A DNA stretch of 37,178 nucleotides from Clostridia bacterium (GTDB lineage Bacteria > Bacillota > Clostridia > Lachnospirales > Lachnospiraceae): NCBI GenBank assembly GCA_910575725.1, contig CAJTFE010000044.1:1-37178 (forward strand), read 5' to 3'. A model generated the notes under the pieces. The model was not told the DNA's origin. It ran no database searches and was given only the letters and a program-made list of their open reading frames with translations. Positions 24,502 to 33,009 of the stretch are shown here, in pieces (position 1 is the first letter of the stretch; each line of letters opens with the position of its first letter). The translations under genes and the position numbers were made by a program.

Positions 24502-26463
24502 TTGAGAAGATTATGCGTCTATTTGCTCTACGACAGACAAAGCATCATAGATGACTATATTGGTTACTTTCTTGGCAGCATGCGTCCTTTGGCGGATACC
24601 ATTGCAGTAGTGTGCAACATGCCTCAAATCAGGAAAGGGCTTCATAACCTTGCTGATTATGCAGATCATATTTTTTATCGGGAGAATAAGGGCTTAGATG
24701 CCGGAGGCTTTAAAGACGCGTTATGCACGTTTTTGGGCTGGGAGAAGATCAGGGAATACGACGAGCTTATCTTGGCCAATGATTCCTTCTACGGCCCTTT
24801 TGAGGATATCAAAAAGATTTTTACGGAAATGGAATCCCGATCTCTGGATTTCTGGGGACTGATGAAACGGGGGCCGGGAGAGTATGGGACGACAGGGAAG
24901 GATCCGGAGCATATTTTGTCCTTCTTTTGTGTATTTCAGTCACCATTGCTGCACAGTGAAGAGTTTCGTTCCTATTGGGAAGCTATGCCCTATTACAGAG
25001 ACTATATGTCTGCGGTCAAGGAGTATGAACGCCGGCTCACCAGCCATTTTGCAGCTCTTGGATACACCTATGATGCTTATGCAGATACAGCCCCCAATGA
25101 GACCCGGAACCGGAAGAATCAGTTTTTTCAATGTGATTATCTGTCCTATGAGATGTTGTCAAAAAGGAAGTTTCCTTTCTTAAAGCGGAAGCAGATGGCT
25201 TATAACACGCTTTATGCACAGACCCAGGAGAATCCGATCTTAAGCCTTACATACATTGAGCAGAATACGGATTATGATGTAAATCTCATTTGGAAAAATC
25301 TGATTCGGACCCAGAATCATACAGAGCTGCAGAGAAGTCTGGGACTGCAGTATATTTTGGAGGATGCAGAAGTGAAAAAGCATTCCAGGGTACTGCTTTG
25401 TGTCCGCACAGAATGGAAGAATGCGGCGGATATGGTATGCGAATACCTGGAGAAGGTAAGAGACACATGTGAGATTTGGATCATTTCCGGCAGCGAGGGT
25501 GTGGCAGGCAGCTATCGGGCTCAGGGATTCGAAGCCCTTGTCTCTCAAAAGACAGATATTGAAATTTTACAGGAGATTGACACAGAGCGGTATTCCTATA
25601 TCTGCCTGATTCATGATACGGATGTATCCTCCGATCAGCTTCCAAGCTGTACCGGAAAATCCTACTTCTTTAATATATGGGAAAATCTGATACGGAACGC
25701 TTCATATGTAAGTGCGGTTGCGAAGCTTTTGGAAGAAAAGCCTTATATAGGAATGCTGTTGCATCCGGTTCCGGTTTTCAGCATTTTTACAGGAAAATTG
25801 GGCTTTGAATGGAGAGAGCATTGGGATGAGGTTCAAAAGGATGTGGAAGAGCTCGGCCTGGAGGCAGTTTTGAGCCGCCGGATTCCTCCCGTTCATATTA
25901 CGGACAATTTCTGGATCAAGGCAGAAGTGATACAGGCATGGAAGGAGAGGTTTCCTGCCCTTGGCAAGGCGGATAAAATGACAAAAAAGAACATTCGGTA
26001 TCTTTGGACCTATCTGGTTCAGGATGCCGGCAGGTTAACTGGAATTGTAGAGAGCGCCTTCTATGCTTCCTTAAATGAGCCCAATTACCAATACTACCTG
26101 CGGACATTTTTAGAATGGTTTACCCAAAGATACGGCCCTCATGGTTATCTCCATGAATTTGAGGAAATCTTTCATGTGCAGGAAGCAGTGGACGTATGCA
26201 GGGAAAAGCATGAAAAATGGTATGTTTACGGAACAGGAGAAATCGCAGAGAAATGCTTCCGATGGCTCAAAGATGCAGATGGATTTGTGGTTTCGGATGG
26301 GCAGCCGAAAAAGCAGGAGTTTCATGGAAAGCCGGTGCTGTATCTGTCGGAGCTTGTGGAGGAGGATGTGGGAATCGTTCTCTGTCTGAGCAGTGAAAAT
26401 CAGGAGCCCGTTGCGGAGCTGCTGGAAGAAAAGGGCAGGAAGAATTACTATCCCATTTACTGA
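24502..26463 (+). CDS. RgpF-like rhamnan synthesis protein with C-terminal Rossmann-like domain
   Basis: 653 residues, TTG start with AAGGAGG 7 bases upstream (24488-24494). The sequence matches the rhamnan synthesis F family (PF05045): VYLLYDRQSIIDDYIGYFLGS, YRENKGLDAGGFKDAL, LILANDSFYGPFEDIKKIF, DFWGLMKRGPGEYG, SFFCVFQSPLLHSEEF. A second region (about 385-530) with CLIHDTDVS and PYIGMLLHPVPVF also follows RgpF. About 571-653 is the recurring Rossmann-like domain (KWYVYGTGEIAEKCFRW, VVSDGQPK, VGIVLCLSSENQE). RgpF-type proteins are glycosyltransferases for rhamnose-type backbones or side chains of wall polysaccharides. From here the DNA is GC-richer than in the preceding 18 kb. Confidence 0.9.
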   Translation: MRRLCVYLLYDRQSIIDDYIGYFLGSMRPLADTIAVVCNMPQIRKGLHNLADYADHIFYRENKGLDAGGFKDALCTFLGWEKIREYDELILANDSFYGPFEDIKKIFTEMESRSLDFWGLMKRGPGEYGTTGKDPEHILSFFCVFQSPLLHSEEFRSYWEAMPYYRDYMSAVKEYERRLTSHFAALGYTYDAYADTAPNETRNRKNQFFQCDYLSYEMLSKRKFPFLKRKQMAYNTLYAQTQENPILSLTYIEQNTDYDVNLIWKNLIRTQNHTELQRSLGLQYILEDAEVKKHSRVLLCVRTEWKNAADMVCEYLEKVRDTCEIWIISGSEGVAGSYRAQGFEALVSQKTDIEILQEIDTERYSYICLIHDTDVSSDQLPSCTGKSYFFNIWENLIRNASYVSAVAKLLEEKPYIGMLLHPVPVFSIFTGKLGFEWREHWDEVQKDVEELGLEAVLSRRIPPVHITDNFWIKAEVIQAWKERFPALGKADKMTKKNIRYLWTYLVQDAGRLTGIVESAFYASLNEPNYQYYLRTFLEWFTQRYGPHGYLHEFEEIFHVQEAVDVCREKHEKWYVYGTGEIAEKCFRWLKDADGFVVSDGQPKKQEFHGKPVLYLSELVEEDVGIVLCLSSENQEPVAELLEEKGRKNYYPIY

Positions 26464-26526
26464 ATGCAGGGGAAATAGTTAACCGAAAAAGAATTCGTAC
26501 ACAAACAGAGCAAAGGAGAACCAGTT

Positions 26527-27243
26527 TTGAACATAGCAGTTATCTTTGCAGGCGGCTCAGGAAAGCGGATGCATTCCAAGGACAGGCCCAAGCAGTTTTT
26601 GTTGGTTCATGGGAAGCCGATCATCGTACATACCATAGAGCTTTTTCAATACCATCCGGAGATTGGCGGAATTGTTGTAGCCTGTCTGGAGGAATGGATT
26701 CCCTATATGGAGGAGATGCAATACCGGTATCGTCTGGATAAAATCGGGAAGATTGTTCCAGGAGGGCCCACAGGCCAGCTTTCCATCTACAATGGGGTGA
26801 AGGCTGCAGCAGAGCTTTATGGGACAGAAGAGAACATTGTCTTAATCCATGACGGCGTGCGTCCGCTGATTACGGACAGAGTGATTAGCGATAACATTGC
26901 AGGAGTCAGGGAGTACGGTTCTGCAGTCACCTGCTCCGCTGCCCAGGAGACTTTTGTGCTCATAGATGACGACAATAACATCCAGGAGGTAGAGAGCAGA
27001 AAGCATTCCCGTCTTGCAAAGGCGCCGGAGAGCTTTTGGCTGAGCGAGCTGCTTGCGGCGGAGGAGCAGGCGCTCAAGGACGGATATACGGATATGATTG
27101 ATTCCTGTACCCTGATGAGGGCCTACGGGAAAAAGATGCATGTGGTGGAGTGTTCTTACGAAAACATTAAGATTACTACGCCCGATGATTTTCATATGTT
27201 TCGGGCATTGTATGATGCAAGGGAGAACCGGCAGCTGTCCTAG
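26527..27243 (+). CDS. IspD/TarI-type cytidylyltransferase, probably polyol-phosphate (TarI-like)
   Basis: 238 residues. The nucleotidyltransferase start VIFAGGSGKRMHSKDRPKQFL (residues 5-25) and IVHTIELFQ, IVLIHDGVRPLI and ENIKITTPDD are shared by IspD and TarI. TarI makes CDP-ribitol from ribitol-5-phosphate; IspD acts in isoprenoid synthesis. Context decides for a TarI-like role: an SDR enzyme follows after 34 bases and a TagF-like transferase after that, the usual set for a polyol-phosphate polymer. Start TTG 26527 has AAAGGAGA 7 bases upstream. The exact polyol (ribitol, glycerol or another) is not determined by the sequence. Confidence 0.85.
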   Translation: MNIAVIFAGGSGKRMHSKDRPKQFLLVHGKPIIVHTIELFQYHPEIGGIVVACLEEWIPYMEEMQYRYRLDKIGKIVPGGPTGQLSIYNGVKAAAELYGTEENIVLIHDGVRPLITDRVISDNIAGVREYGSAVTCSAAQETFVLIDDDNNIQEVESRKHSRLAKAPESFWLSELLAAEEQALKDGYTDMIDSCTLMRAYGKKMHVVECSYENIKITTPDDFHMFRALYDARENRQLS

Positions 27244-27277
27244 AGCATATTTGAGAAAAGAGGTGGGAAAAGGAAAG

Positions 27278-28294
27278 ATGAACCAGATTCTATTAGAAGA
27301 TATGGAATATATCCGTAAACGGATCAACCATTCCTGTATAGATGGAAGTACCGTACTGGTTTCAGGAGCAACCGGATTGATTGGAAAGTATCTGGTGCGT
27401 TTTCTGGCCCGATATTGCAGCTGCAGGGTAATTGCGGTTGTCCGGGAGAAGGAAAGGGCGCAGCGCTTTTTCGGAGACCTGGAGCAGCAGATAGAATATA
27501 TCTGCTCCGATATCACAGAGCTTAAGGCGGAAGACCGGTCGGTAGATTATATGATCCATGGAGCAAGTATTACTTCAAGCAGGAGTTTTCTTACACAGCC
27601 GGCAGAGGTGATCTATACGTCAGTGGAAGGGACACGCCGGATGCTGGAGTATGCCAGAAAAAATCCCCTCAAGGGATTTGTATATCTTTCTACGATGGAG
27701 GTATACGGGGCTCCGGAAACAGAGGAAAAAATCTGCGAGTGGAACGGAACCAACTTAAATCCCATGTCTGTGCGCAGCTCCTATCCGGAGAGCAAACGGC
27801 TGTGTGAAAGCCTGTGCAGCGCATATTGTTCCGAATATGACATTCCGGCGCGTGTCGTGCGTCTGACCCAGACCTTTGGCCCTGGGGTGGAATACGGGGA
27901 TCCCCGGGTGTTTGCCGAGTTTGCCCGGTGCGCCATTGAGGGAAAGGACATTGTCCTGCATACAAAGGGAGACACCAGGCGCAGTTATCTGTATTTGGCG
28001 GACGCCTGTACGGCGATCCTGACGGCACTGACCGAGGGAGCTTCCGGGGAAGCTTACAATGCAGCCAATGAATCCACTTATTGCAGTATCCTGCAGATGG
28101 CCGAGCTGGTTGCAAAACAGAATGCAAAAGGGAGGATTCAGGTAAGGGTAGAGCCGGATGACGAGCTTCAGGAGAAGCTGGGGTATGCGCCGGTACTGAA
28201 AATGAACCTGGATACGGCAAAGCTGCAAAAGATTGGCTGGAAACCGGAGATCGGCCTTTCGGATATATTTGAACGGATGATAGCCTGTATGTAA
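27278..28294 (+). CDS. NAD(P)-dependent extended SDR (epimerase/dehydratase family)
   Basis: 338 residues from ATG 27278; AGGTGGG/AAAAGG precede it, and an open frame further upstream overlaps the cytidylyltransferase gene without family-like sequence. GATGLIG (30-36) is the extended-SDR cofactor motif; YLSTMEVYG supplies the conserved serine strand and YPESK has the Tyr169/Lys173 catalytic pair. RLTQTFGPG and RSYLYLADACTAIL are typical of nucleotide-sugar epimerases and dehydratases. Next to a TarI-like enzyme it may act on a CDP-linked or phosphorylated sugar, or stand in for the reductase of TarI/TarJ pairs; the latter are usually MDR or short SDR enzymes, so a true sugar epimerase/reductase is preferred. 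Confidence 0.85.
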   Translation: MNQILLEDMEYIRKRINHSCIDGSTVLVSGATGLIGKYLVRFLARYCSCRVIAVVREKERAQRFFGDLEQQIEYICSDITELKAEDRSVDYMIHGASITSSRSFLTQPAEVIYTSVEGTRRMLEYARKNPLKGFVYLSTMEVYGAPETEEKICEWNGTNLNPMSVRSSYPESKRLCESLCSAYCSEYDIPARVVRLTQTFGPGVEYGDPRVFAEFARCAIEGKDIVLHTKGDTRRSYLYLADACTAILTALTEGASGEAYNAANESTYCSILQMAELVAKQNAKGRIQVRVEPDDELQEKLGYAPVLKMNLDTAKLQKIGWKPEIGLSDIFERMIACM

Positions 28295-28316
28295 AACAGA
28301 AGTAGAAAGGAAGCAT

Positions 28317-29744
28317 ATGGAATCTGCGTATTTAAAAAAGCTGTCAGAATTTCTGCAAACCTGCCGGTATGTGCTGCTGTATGGAGCAGGGGGCGTTACG
28401 GGGGATCTTCTGTGTCTTCTGGATCCTTATCTGTGTAAAGAAAAAATCTGTATTGTGGTATCGGATCAAAAGGAGAATCAAAGTGTTTTAAAGGGATATC
28501 CGGTAAAAAAAATATCAGAGTTCTGCAGCATGCAAAAAGAGGTGTATGTCATTATATCGGCAGCGCCCCGATACGTGGGTCAGATGGAAGAAAGCTTGAA
28601 GGCCCAGGGATTTCTCCATTACTGTACGGCTTCGTATCTGGTGGATCGGATATATGAAGAAATATGGAAAACGCCGATTAAGAAGAACAAGATTGTTCTT
28701 GGGAACGGGGATGCATATGGCTTTGGGGGAAACCCGAAATATATTGCTTTGGAACTGATGAAAAGTGAAAAAAAGCTGGATTTGGTATGGATAACCGGGG
28801 ATGGTGATCCGGGACTGCCAAAAGGAATCCGCAGAGTTTCCTATGGGACCTATGAACACTATTATGAGCTTGGGACTGCTCAGATATGGGTGGACAATCA
28901 GCATAAAAACTTCCACACGAGAAAAAGGAACGGGCAGATTTATATACAGACATGGCATGGGGGAGGGCCGCTGAAAAAGATTGAGTTTGACGCAGAGGGA
29001 TTATCAGACACGTACCTGGATCTGTGTGAAAGGAATTCCGAAATGGAAGATCTGCTCATATCTCCGTCAGAATTTAACAGCAGCTTATACCGGAGGGCCT
29101 TCCATTATCAGGGAGAGATTCTGGAGTGCGGATACCCCAGAAATGATTTGTTCTGGGAGAGCCGGGAGCGCCAAGTGAGAATCAAGAAGCTTTTTGGTGT
29201 AAAGCCCCAGGAAGGAATTCTTTTGTTTGCTCCTACGTATCGGGAGTTTGCAGTAAAAAAAGAGGATATCCTGGATTTAATACGGGTACAAAAGGCTTTG
29301 GAGCGCAGGTTTGGGAGAGCTTACCGGGTGTTTGTAAGGTTTCATCCTTTTGATAAGGAGCCGGAAAAGAAGTATACCTGGCACGGAGAATGGACGAATG
29401 TGACGGCCTGCCATGACGTGCAGGAGCTGCTTGTGGCTGCGGACATTCTGATTACAGACTATTCCTCAATTATGTGGGATTTTTCTCTTCAAAGGAAGCC
29501 TGTCTTTTTATTTCATCCGGATCTGGACCGCTATGAAAAGGAGCGAGGATATTATCTGCCTTTTAAAAGCATGCCATACATGGAAGTGTTCAGCAATGAA
29601 GAAATATGTCAAAAAATAGAGGAATTTCAGGAAGGGCGCTATCAGGAAGCACTGTCCCGGTTCCTGCAGGATTATGGAAGCTTTGACAGGGGAACGGCAT
29701 CCAAAGCAGTTACAGAGCGTATTTTAAAAATCATAGAGGAATAA
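28317..29744 (+). CDS. TagF/TagB-like CDP-glycerol (polyol-phosphate) transferase with N-terminal Rossmann-like domain
   Basis: 475 residues. About 17-100 is the recurring Rossmann-like domain (YVLLYGAGGVTGDLL, CIVVSDQKEN, VYVIISAAPRY). The remainder matches Glyphos_transf (PF04464): QTWHGGGPLKK, SPSEFNSSLYRRAF, GYPRNDLFW, FAPTYREF, FVRFHPFDKE, and ILITDYSSIMWDFSLQRKP with DLDRYEKERGYY. These hold the histidines of the TagF active site. Such enzymes transfer glycerol- or ribitol-phosphate from CDP-polyol onto a glycan. AAAGGA precedes ATG 28317. Family members usually have other N-terminal extensions; the fused accessory domain here is notable. Confidence 0.92.
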   Translation: MESAYLKKLSEFLQTCRYVLLYGAGGVTGDLLCLLDPYLCKEKICIVVSDQKENQSVLKGYPVKKISEFCSMQKEVYVIISAAPRYVGQMEESLKAQGFLHYCTASYLVDRIYEEIWKTPIKKNKIVLGNGDAYGFGGNPKYIALELMKSEKKLDLVWITGDGDPGLPKGIRRVSYGTYEHYYELGTAQIWVDNQHKNFHTRKRNGQIYIQTWHGGGPLKKIEFDAEGLSDTYLDLCERNSEMEDLLISPSEFNSSLYRRAFHYQGEILECGYPRNDLFWESRERQVRIKKLFGVKPQEGILLFAPTYREFAVKKEDILDLIRVQKALERRFGRAYRVFVRFHPFDKEPEKKYTWHGEWTNVTACHDVQELLVAADILITDYSSIMWDFSLQRKPVFLFHPDLDRYEKERGYYLPFKSMPYMEVFSNEEICQKIEEFQEGRYQEALSRFLQDYGSFDRGTASKAVTERILKIIEE

Positions 29745-29750
29745 AAGAGC

Positions 29751-30617
29751 ATGAAGAAAAATCCAAGATATATGCACTGGCAGATTGCCTACCGGACTTC
29801 CGAAGAGGAACCCTTCCGCTTGGTGGAGAACCCTGGATACGCCTGGGCTGCAGACCCTTTTTTAGTGGAATATCAGGGCAGGATCTATTTATTTGCAGAG
29901 CTGTTCCTTTTCCGCTCGGAGCGGAATGGCGTTATAGGCTGCTGCGTTTATGAAAACGGCCGGTTTGGAACATGGCAGATCGCTATGGACGAGCACTGGC
30001 ATCTTTCTTATCCAAATGTGTATACAAAGGACGGCGGCCTCTTTCTATGCCCGGAGTCCTGGCAGAAAAATGAAGTGGGAATCTACAGACTCCTAGAATT
30101 TCCCGATAAATGGGAGCAGACAGACTGTCTATTCCGAAACGTTCACTACGTAGACACCACATTTTTAGAAGAGAAAGGGGAACGCTATATTTTTACCTTT
30201 GCTCCGACATTTTCCGGGGATGAGGGGAAGCTTCTTCTGATTAAGGAGCAGGGGGACAAAAGCCTGACAAAGCCCCTTATTCTGACAGAAGATAAGAGCC
30301 TGGCCCGGCCGGGGGGAAACATCCTAAGAGAGGACGGAAAGCTTTACCGGGTATCCCAGAACTGTCAGAATTCTTACGGGGAGGGCCTGGTATTCAGTGA
30401 GATTGACGCCTTATGGCCGAAGTATCGGGAGCATGTGGTAAAGCGGATTGGCCCAAAGGATCTGAGGATTGAGGCAGAGCAGGAGATTTTGGGGGTTCAT
30501 ACGTATAACAGGTGTGGAGAGCTTGAGGTCATTGATGTGAAATACTTCGCCCCCTCTTTTTCGGAATACCGGGCAGCCAAAAGAACCCGTAAGGTTTTTC
30601 TGAATAAATATGACTAG
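29751..30617 (+). CDS. Five-bladed beta-propeller-like protein (GINT1 N-terminal/GH43-like)
   Basis: 288 residues. WAADPFLVEYQGRIYLFAELF, HLSYPNVYTKDGGLFLCPES, YVDTTFLEEKGERYIF and ARPGGNILREDGKLYRVSQNC are the repeated blade starts of the glucosamine inositolphosphorylceramide transferase N-terminal (GINT1_N) or GH43/GH68-like fold. Prokaryotic members are found fused to or beside glycosyltransferases and formyltransferases in glycan loci; I know of no settled function. It begins 6 bases after the TagF-like stop, with AGAGGA about 12 bases upstream. No signal peptide is visible, so hydrolysis of exported glycan is unlikely; a sugar-binding or transferase partner role is more likely. Confidence 0.78.
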   Translation: MKKNPRYMHWQIAYRTSEEEPFRLVENPGYAWAADPFLVEYQGRIYLFAELFLFRSERNGVIGCCVYENGRFGTWQIAMDEHWHLSYPNVYTKDGGLFLCPESWQKNEVGIYRLLEFPDKWEQTDCLFRNVHYVDTTFLEEKGERYIFTFAPTFSGDEGKLLLIKEQGDKSLTKPLILTEDKSLARPGGNILREDGKLYRVSQNCQNSYGEGLVFSEIDALWPKYREHVVKRIGPKDLRIEAEQEILGVHTYNRCGELEVIDVKYFAPSFSEYRAAKRTRKVFLNKYD

Positions 30618-30659
30618 TGCAGCGATGTACGAGAGTGATAAGGATGTGAGAGGACAGAT

Positions 30660-31775
30660 ATGGATATGAAACAAAAAGAAAAGGTTCTTCTTTTTGGAAG
30701 AGGGATGGTATATCAGCGGAAGAAAGAAGCGCTTTTTAAGCAGTATGAACCGGCGGCATTTTTGGATAACGCAGTACAGCCCGGGAAAGAACTGGTGACA
30801 GATGAAGAAACAGGCGCTCCGGTGATTCACCCGTCGGATATTGGCCGTTATCCCGGGTATCCGGTGATTTTGCTGTCCTATGCTCTGGGAGACATGTATG
30901 GACAGCTTTTAAGCTTAGGGATATCGGAAGAACGGATTCTTCTGGGACCGGCTTTGGAGCCCTATAATACCTTTGAAAAGCTGCTGTTTGAAAATGGGGG
31001 ACGGCTGGTTTTCAGGAACGCAAAGATTTGCTATGTGAATGAGAAGCAGGGGCTTTGTATCCAAACAAATCCATCCGATTTGGAGGACTTGAAACAGGAG
31101 CTTTTGGTCAGTTCCAAGTATCCCGATGCGCAGGGCCTTTTAAAGGAACTTCCGTTATATCCTCTGGACGATGCCTATGGCATGAACCGGGGAACTCCGG
31201 TTGACCGGTATTATATAGAACAGTTTTTGGAGGCCCAAAGGGAATACATTCACGGAACTGTGATGGAGATCGGCGATCGGTCCTACACCCAAAGATTTGG
31301 GGGAGAACGAGTGACGGATTCCATTGTTCTTCATGTGGCCAGGGAGGACTTAAAGAATCGTCAGATAAAGGGGAATTTTGCCACAGGAGAGGGTTTGACA
31401 GAGGAGAGCATTGACTGCCTGATTTGTACCCAGACGCTGCCCTTTATTTATGATCTTCGTTCTGCTGCGGACAATATGCTCCGGATTTTAAAAAAGGGCG
31501 GTACAGCACTGGTTACGGCAGCCGGGATCTCACAGATTATCCAATACGAAAGAATCCATTACGGCCACTACTGGAGCTTTACGGAGGATTCCTTCAAGAG
31601 ACTGTTTGAAGAAAACGGAGATGTAGATTTGGTTGAAGTGTTTACCTATGGAAATGTAAAGACGGCCGCTGCTTTTCTTTACGGAATCAGCCGGGAGGAA
31701 CTGGACAAGGAGGACTTTGCGGTATCCGATCCCAATTATCAGCTGATTGTAGCTGCTGTTGTTAAAAAGCGGTGA
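30660..31775 (+). CDS. Class I methyltransferase-like protein with N-terminal Rossmann-like domain
   Basis: 371 residues. About 7-95 is the recurring Rossmann-like domain in a diverged form (KVLLFGRGMVYQRKK, AAFLDNAVQPG, YPVILLSYALGD). The C-terminal half resembles SAM methyltransferases: GTVMEIGDRSYTQRFG at motif I, IDCLICTQTLPFIYDL, NMLRILKKGGTALVTAAG, and HYWSFTEDSFKRLF. Motif I lacks the normal glycine pair (GDRSYTQ), so activity is uncertain. AGAGGA lies 5 bases before ATG 30660. It is followed by a run of short tandem repeats before the last glycosyltransferase. Substrate unknown. Confidence 0.8.
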   Translation: MDMKQKEKVLLFGRGMVYQRKKEALFKQYEPAAFLDNAVQPGKELVTDEETGAPVIHPSDIGRYPGYPVILLSYALGDMYGQLLSLGISEERILLGPALEPYNTFEKLLFENGGRLVFRNAKICYVNEKQGLCIQTNPSDLEDLKQELLVSSKYPDAQGLLKELPLYPLDDAYGMNRGTPVDRYYIEQFLEAQREYIHGTVMEIGDRSYTQRFGGERVTDSIVLHVAREDLKNRQIKGNFATGEGLTEESIDCLICTQTLPFIYDLRSAADNMLRILKKGGTALVTAAGISQIIQYERIHYGHYWSFTEDSFKRLFEENGDVDLVEVFTYGNVKTAAAFLYGISREELDKEDFAVSDPNYQLIVAAVVKKR

Positions 31776-31848
31776 AAGATAAGCAATGAAAGTATAAGCG
31801 GTGAAAATATAAATGCTGAAAGTATAAATACTGAAAGGACATAGGCGA
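31773..31848 (+). repeat. Degenerate 14-15-bp tandem repeats between two genes
   Basis: Units starting TGAAA occur at 31773, 31787, 31802, 31817 and 31832, each roughly TGAAAGTATAAnnnn, spaced 14, 15, 15 and 15 bases. They fill almost the entire gap between the methyltransferase stop and ATG 31848. The last unit contains AAAGGA, used as ribosome site. The most likely origin is slippage copying of a short ribosome-site-like segment; copy number could tune spacing or translation. Confidence 0.7.
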
Positions 31849-32954
31849 TGAAGATACTGCATATGACGCCGCCGGAGGTACAAAACGGCGTATACCAATA
31901 CATTTTTAACCATATGCCTTTTATCGATCAGACCAGATATGAGTTTTCGTTCTTAACACAGGCTGAGGAGGAGCTTCAGGCGACGGAGGAGTACAAGCAG
32001 TATCATTTTCCCATATATCGTTTGAACAGCGTCCAGCGAAACGGCCGGGAGAAGTTTGAAAGAGAGATTCGTAAGATTCTGAGCCGGGGATTTGATGTGA
32101 TTCATTTACATACCAGCGCATGGAGAGGCTTTTTGATTGAAGAGACAGCCATGGAACTGAAAATTCCCAAAGTGATTGTTCATTCCCACAGCTCTGGAAT
32201 CGACTTTGTGGACGAGAACCGGCGGAAGGAGATTTTAAGGGATCATGAATACTACAGGGAGCGTTTTTCCATGGAATATGCGACGGATGTCTGTGCATGT
32301 TCCCGGCCGGCGGCAGAATGGCTTTTTTCGGAGAAGATTCCCAGAGACAGGATACGGATACTGCCCAATGCGGTGGATGTGAAGAAGTTTCGGTATCACA
32401 GAGCATTACGGAATGAAATGCGCAGGAAACTTGGAGTGGAAGATCGGGTAGTGATCGGCCATGTGGGCCGCTACAGCTTTACCAAAAATCAGGAGTTCTT
32501 AGTGCGCTGCTTTACGAAAGCTTATAAAAGAAATCCGAAGCTGTATCTGATTCTTATAGGCCAGGGAGAAAATATCGCTGCAGTCCGGAAACTGGTGGAA
32601 GAGCTTGGAATGAAAGAGCACATCCGCTGTTACGGATGGATGGAGAATATCCCTGATTTTCTGCAGGCCATGGATGTGTTCTGCCTGCCTTCAAAGTTCG
32701 AAGGCCTGCCGATATCAGCGGTGGAGGCCCAGGCGGCAGGACTTAGGTGTCTGATATCGGAAGAAGTAACCAGGGAGACGGATCTGACCGGGCTGGCAGG
32801 CTTCCTTCCGCTGGAACAGGAGCCCTGGGTGGAAGCTCTGGCTGATGCAGAGATAGATACGGATAGAAGCTGGCAGGACGACAGCCTTTATAGGGCAGGA
32901 TATAGCATGGAAGCTTCCTGCAGCAAGCTGATACAGCTTTATGAAACATTTTGA
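31848..32954 (+). CDS. GT4-family glycosyltransferase (EpsF/CapM-like)
   Basis: 368 residues. GT-B fold: N-terminal ILHMTPPEVQNGVYQYIFNHM, acceptor-side VIHLHTSAWRG and VIVHSHSSGIDF, CACSRPAAEWLF, then IGHVGRYSFTKNQEFLV and GQGENIAAVRKL in the donor domain. The EX7E motif runs from Glu285 (KFEGLPISAVEA) to Glu293. Similar to EpsF-like glycosyltransferases of Gram-positive exopolysaccharide loci. AAAGGA precedes ATG 31848. Unlike most transferases in this window it has no accessory Rossmann-like domain. It is the last gene of the glycan run. Confidence 0.92.
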   Translation: MKILHMTPPEVQNGVYQYIFNHMPFIDQTRYEFSFLTQAEEELQATEEYKQYHFPIYRLNSVQRNGREKFEREIRKILSRGFDVIHLHTSAWRGFLIEETAMELKIPKVIVHSHSSGIDFVDENRRKEILRDHEYYRERFSMEYATDVCACSRPAAEWLFSEKIPRDRIRILPNAVDVKKFRYHRALRNEMRRKLGVEDRVVIGHVGRYSFTKNQEFLVRCFTKAYKRNPKLYLILIGQGENIAAVRKLVEELGMKEHIRCYGWMENIPDFLQAMDVFCLPSKFEGLPISAVEAQAAGLRCLISEEVTRETDLTGLAGFLPLEQEPWVEALADAEIDTDRSWQDDSLYRAGYSMEASCSKLIQLYETF

Positions 32955-33009
32955 GGCAATCATTATTTGTATCCTCAGTGTCTTCTTGTACAGTGGGGGG
33001 AAGAAGCAT

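Noticed and set aside
27140..27277. Longer start for the SDR gene inside the cytidylyltransferase gene
   Set aside because: A 104-base overlap is unlikely, and ATG 27278 has a ribosome site and a normal family N-terminus.
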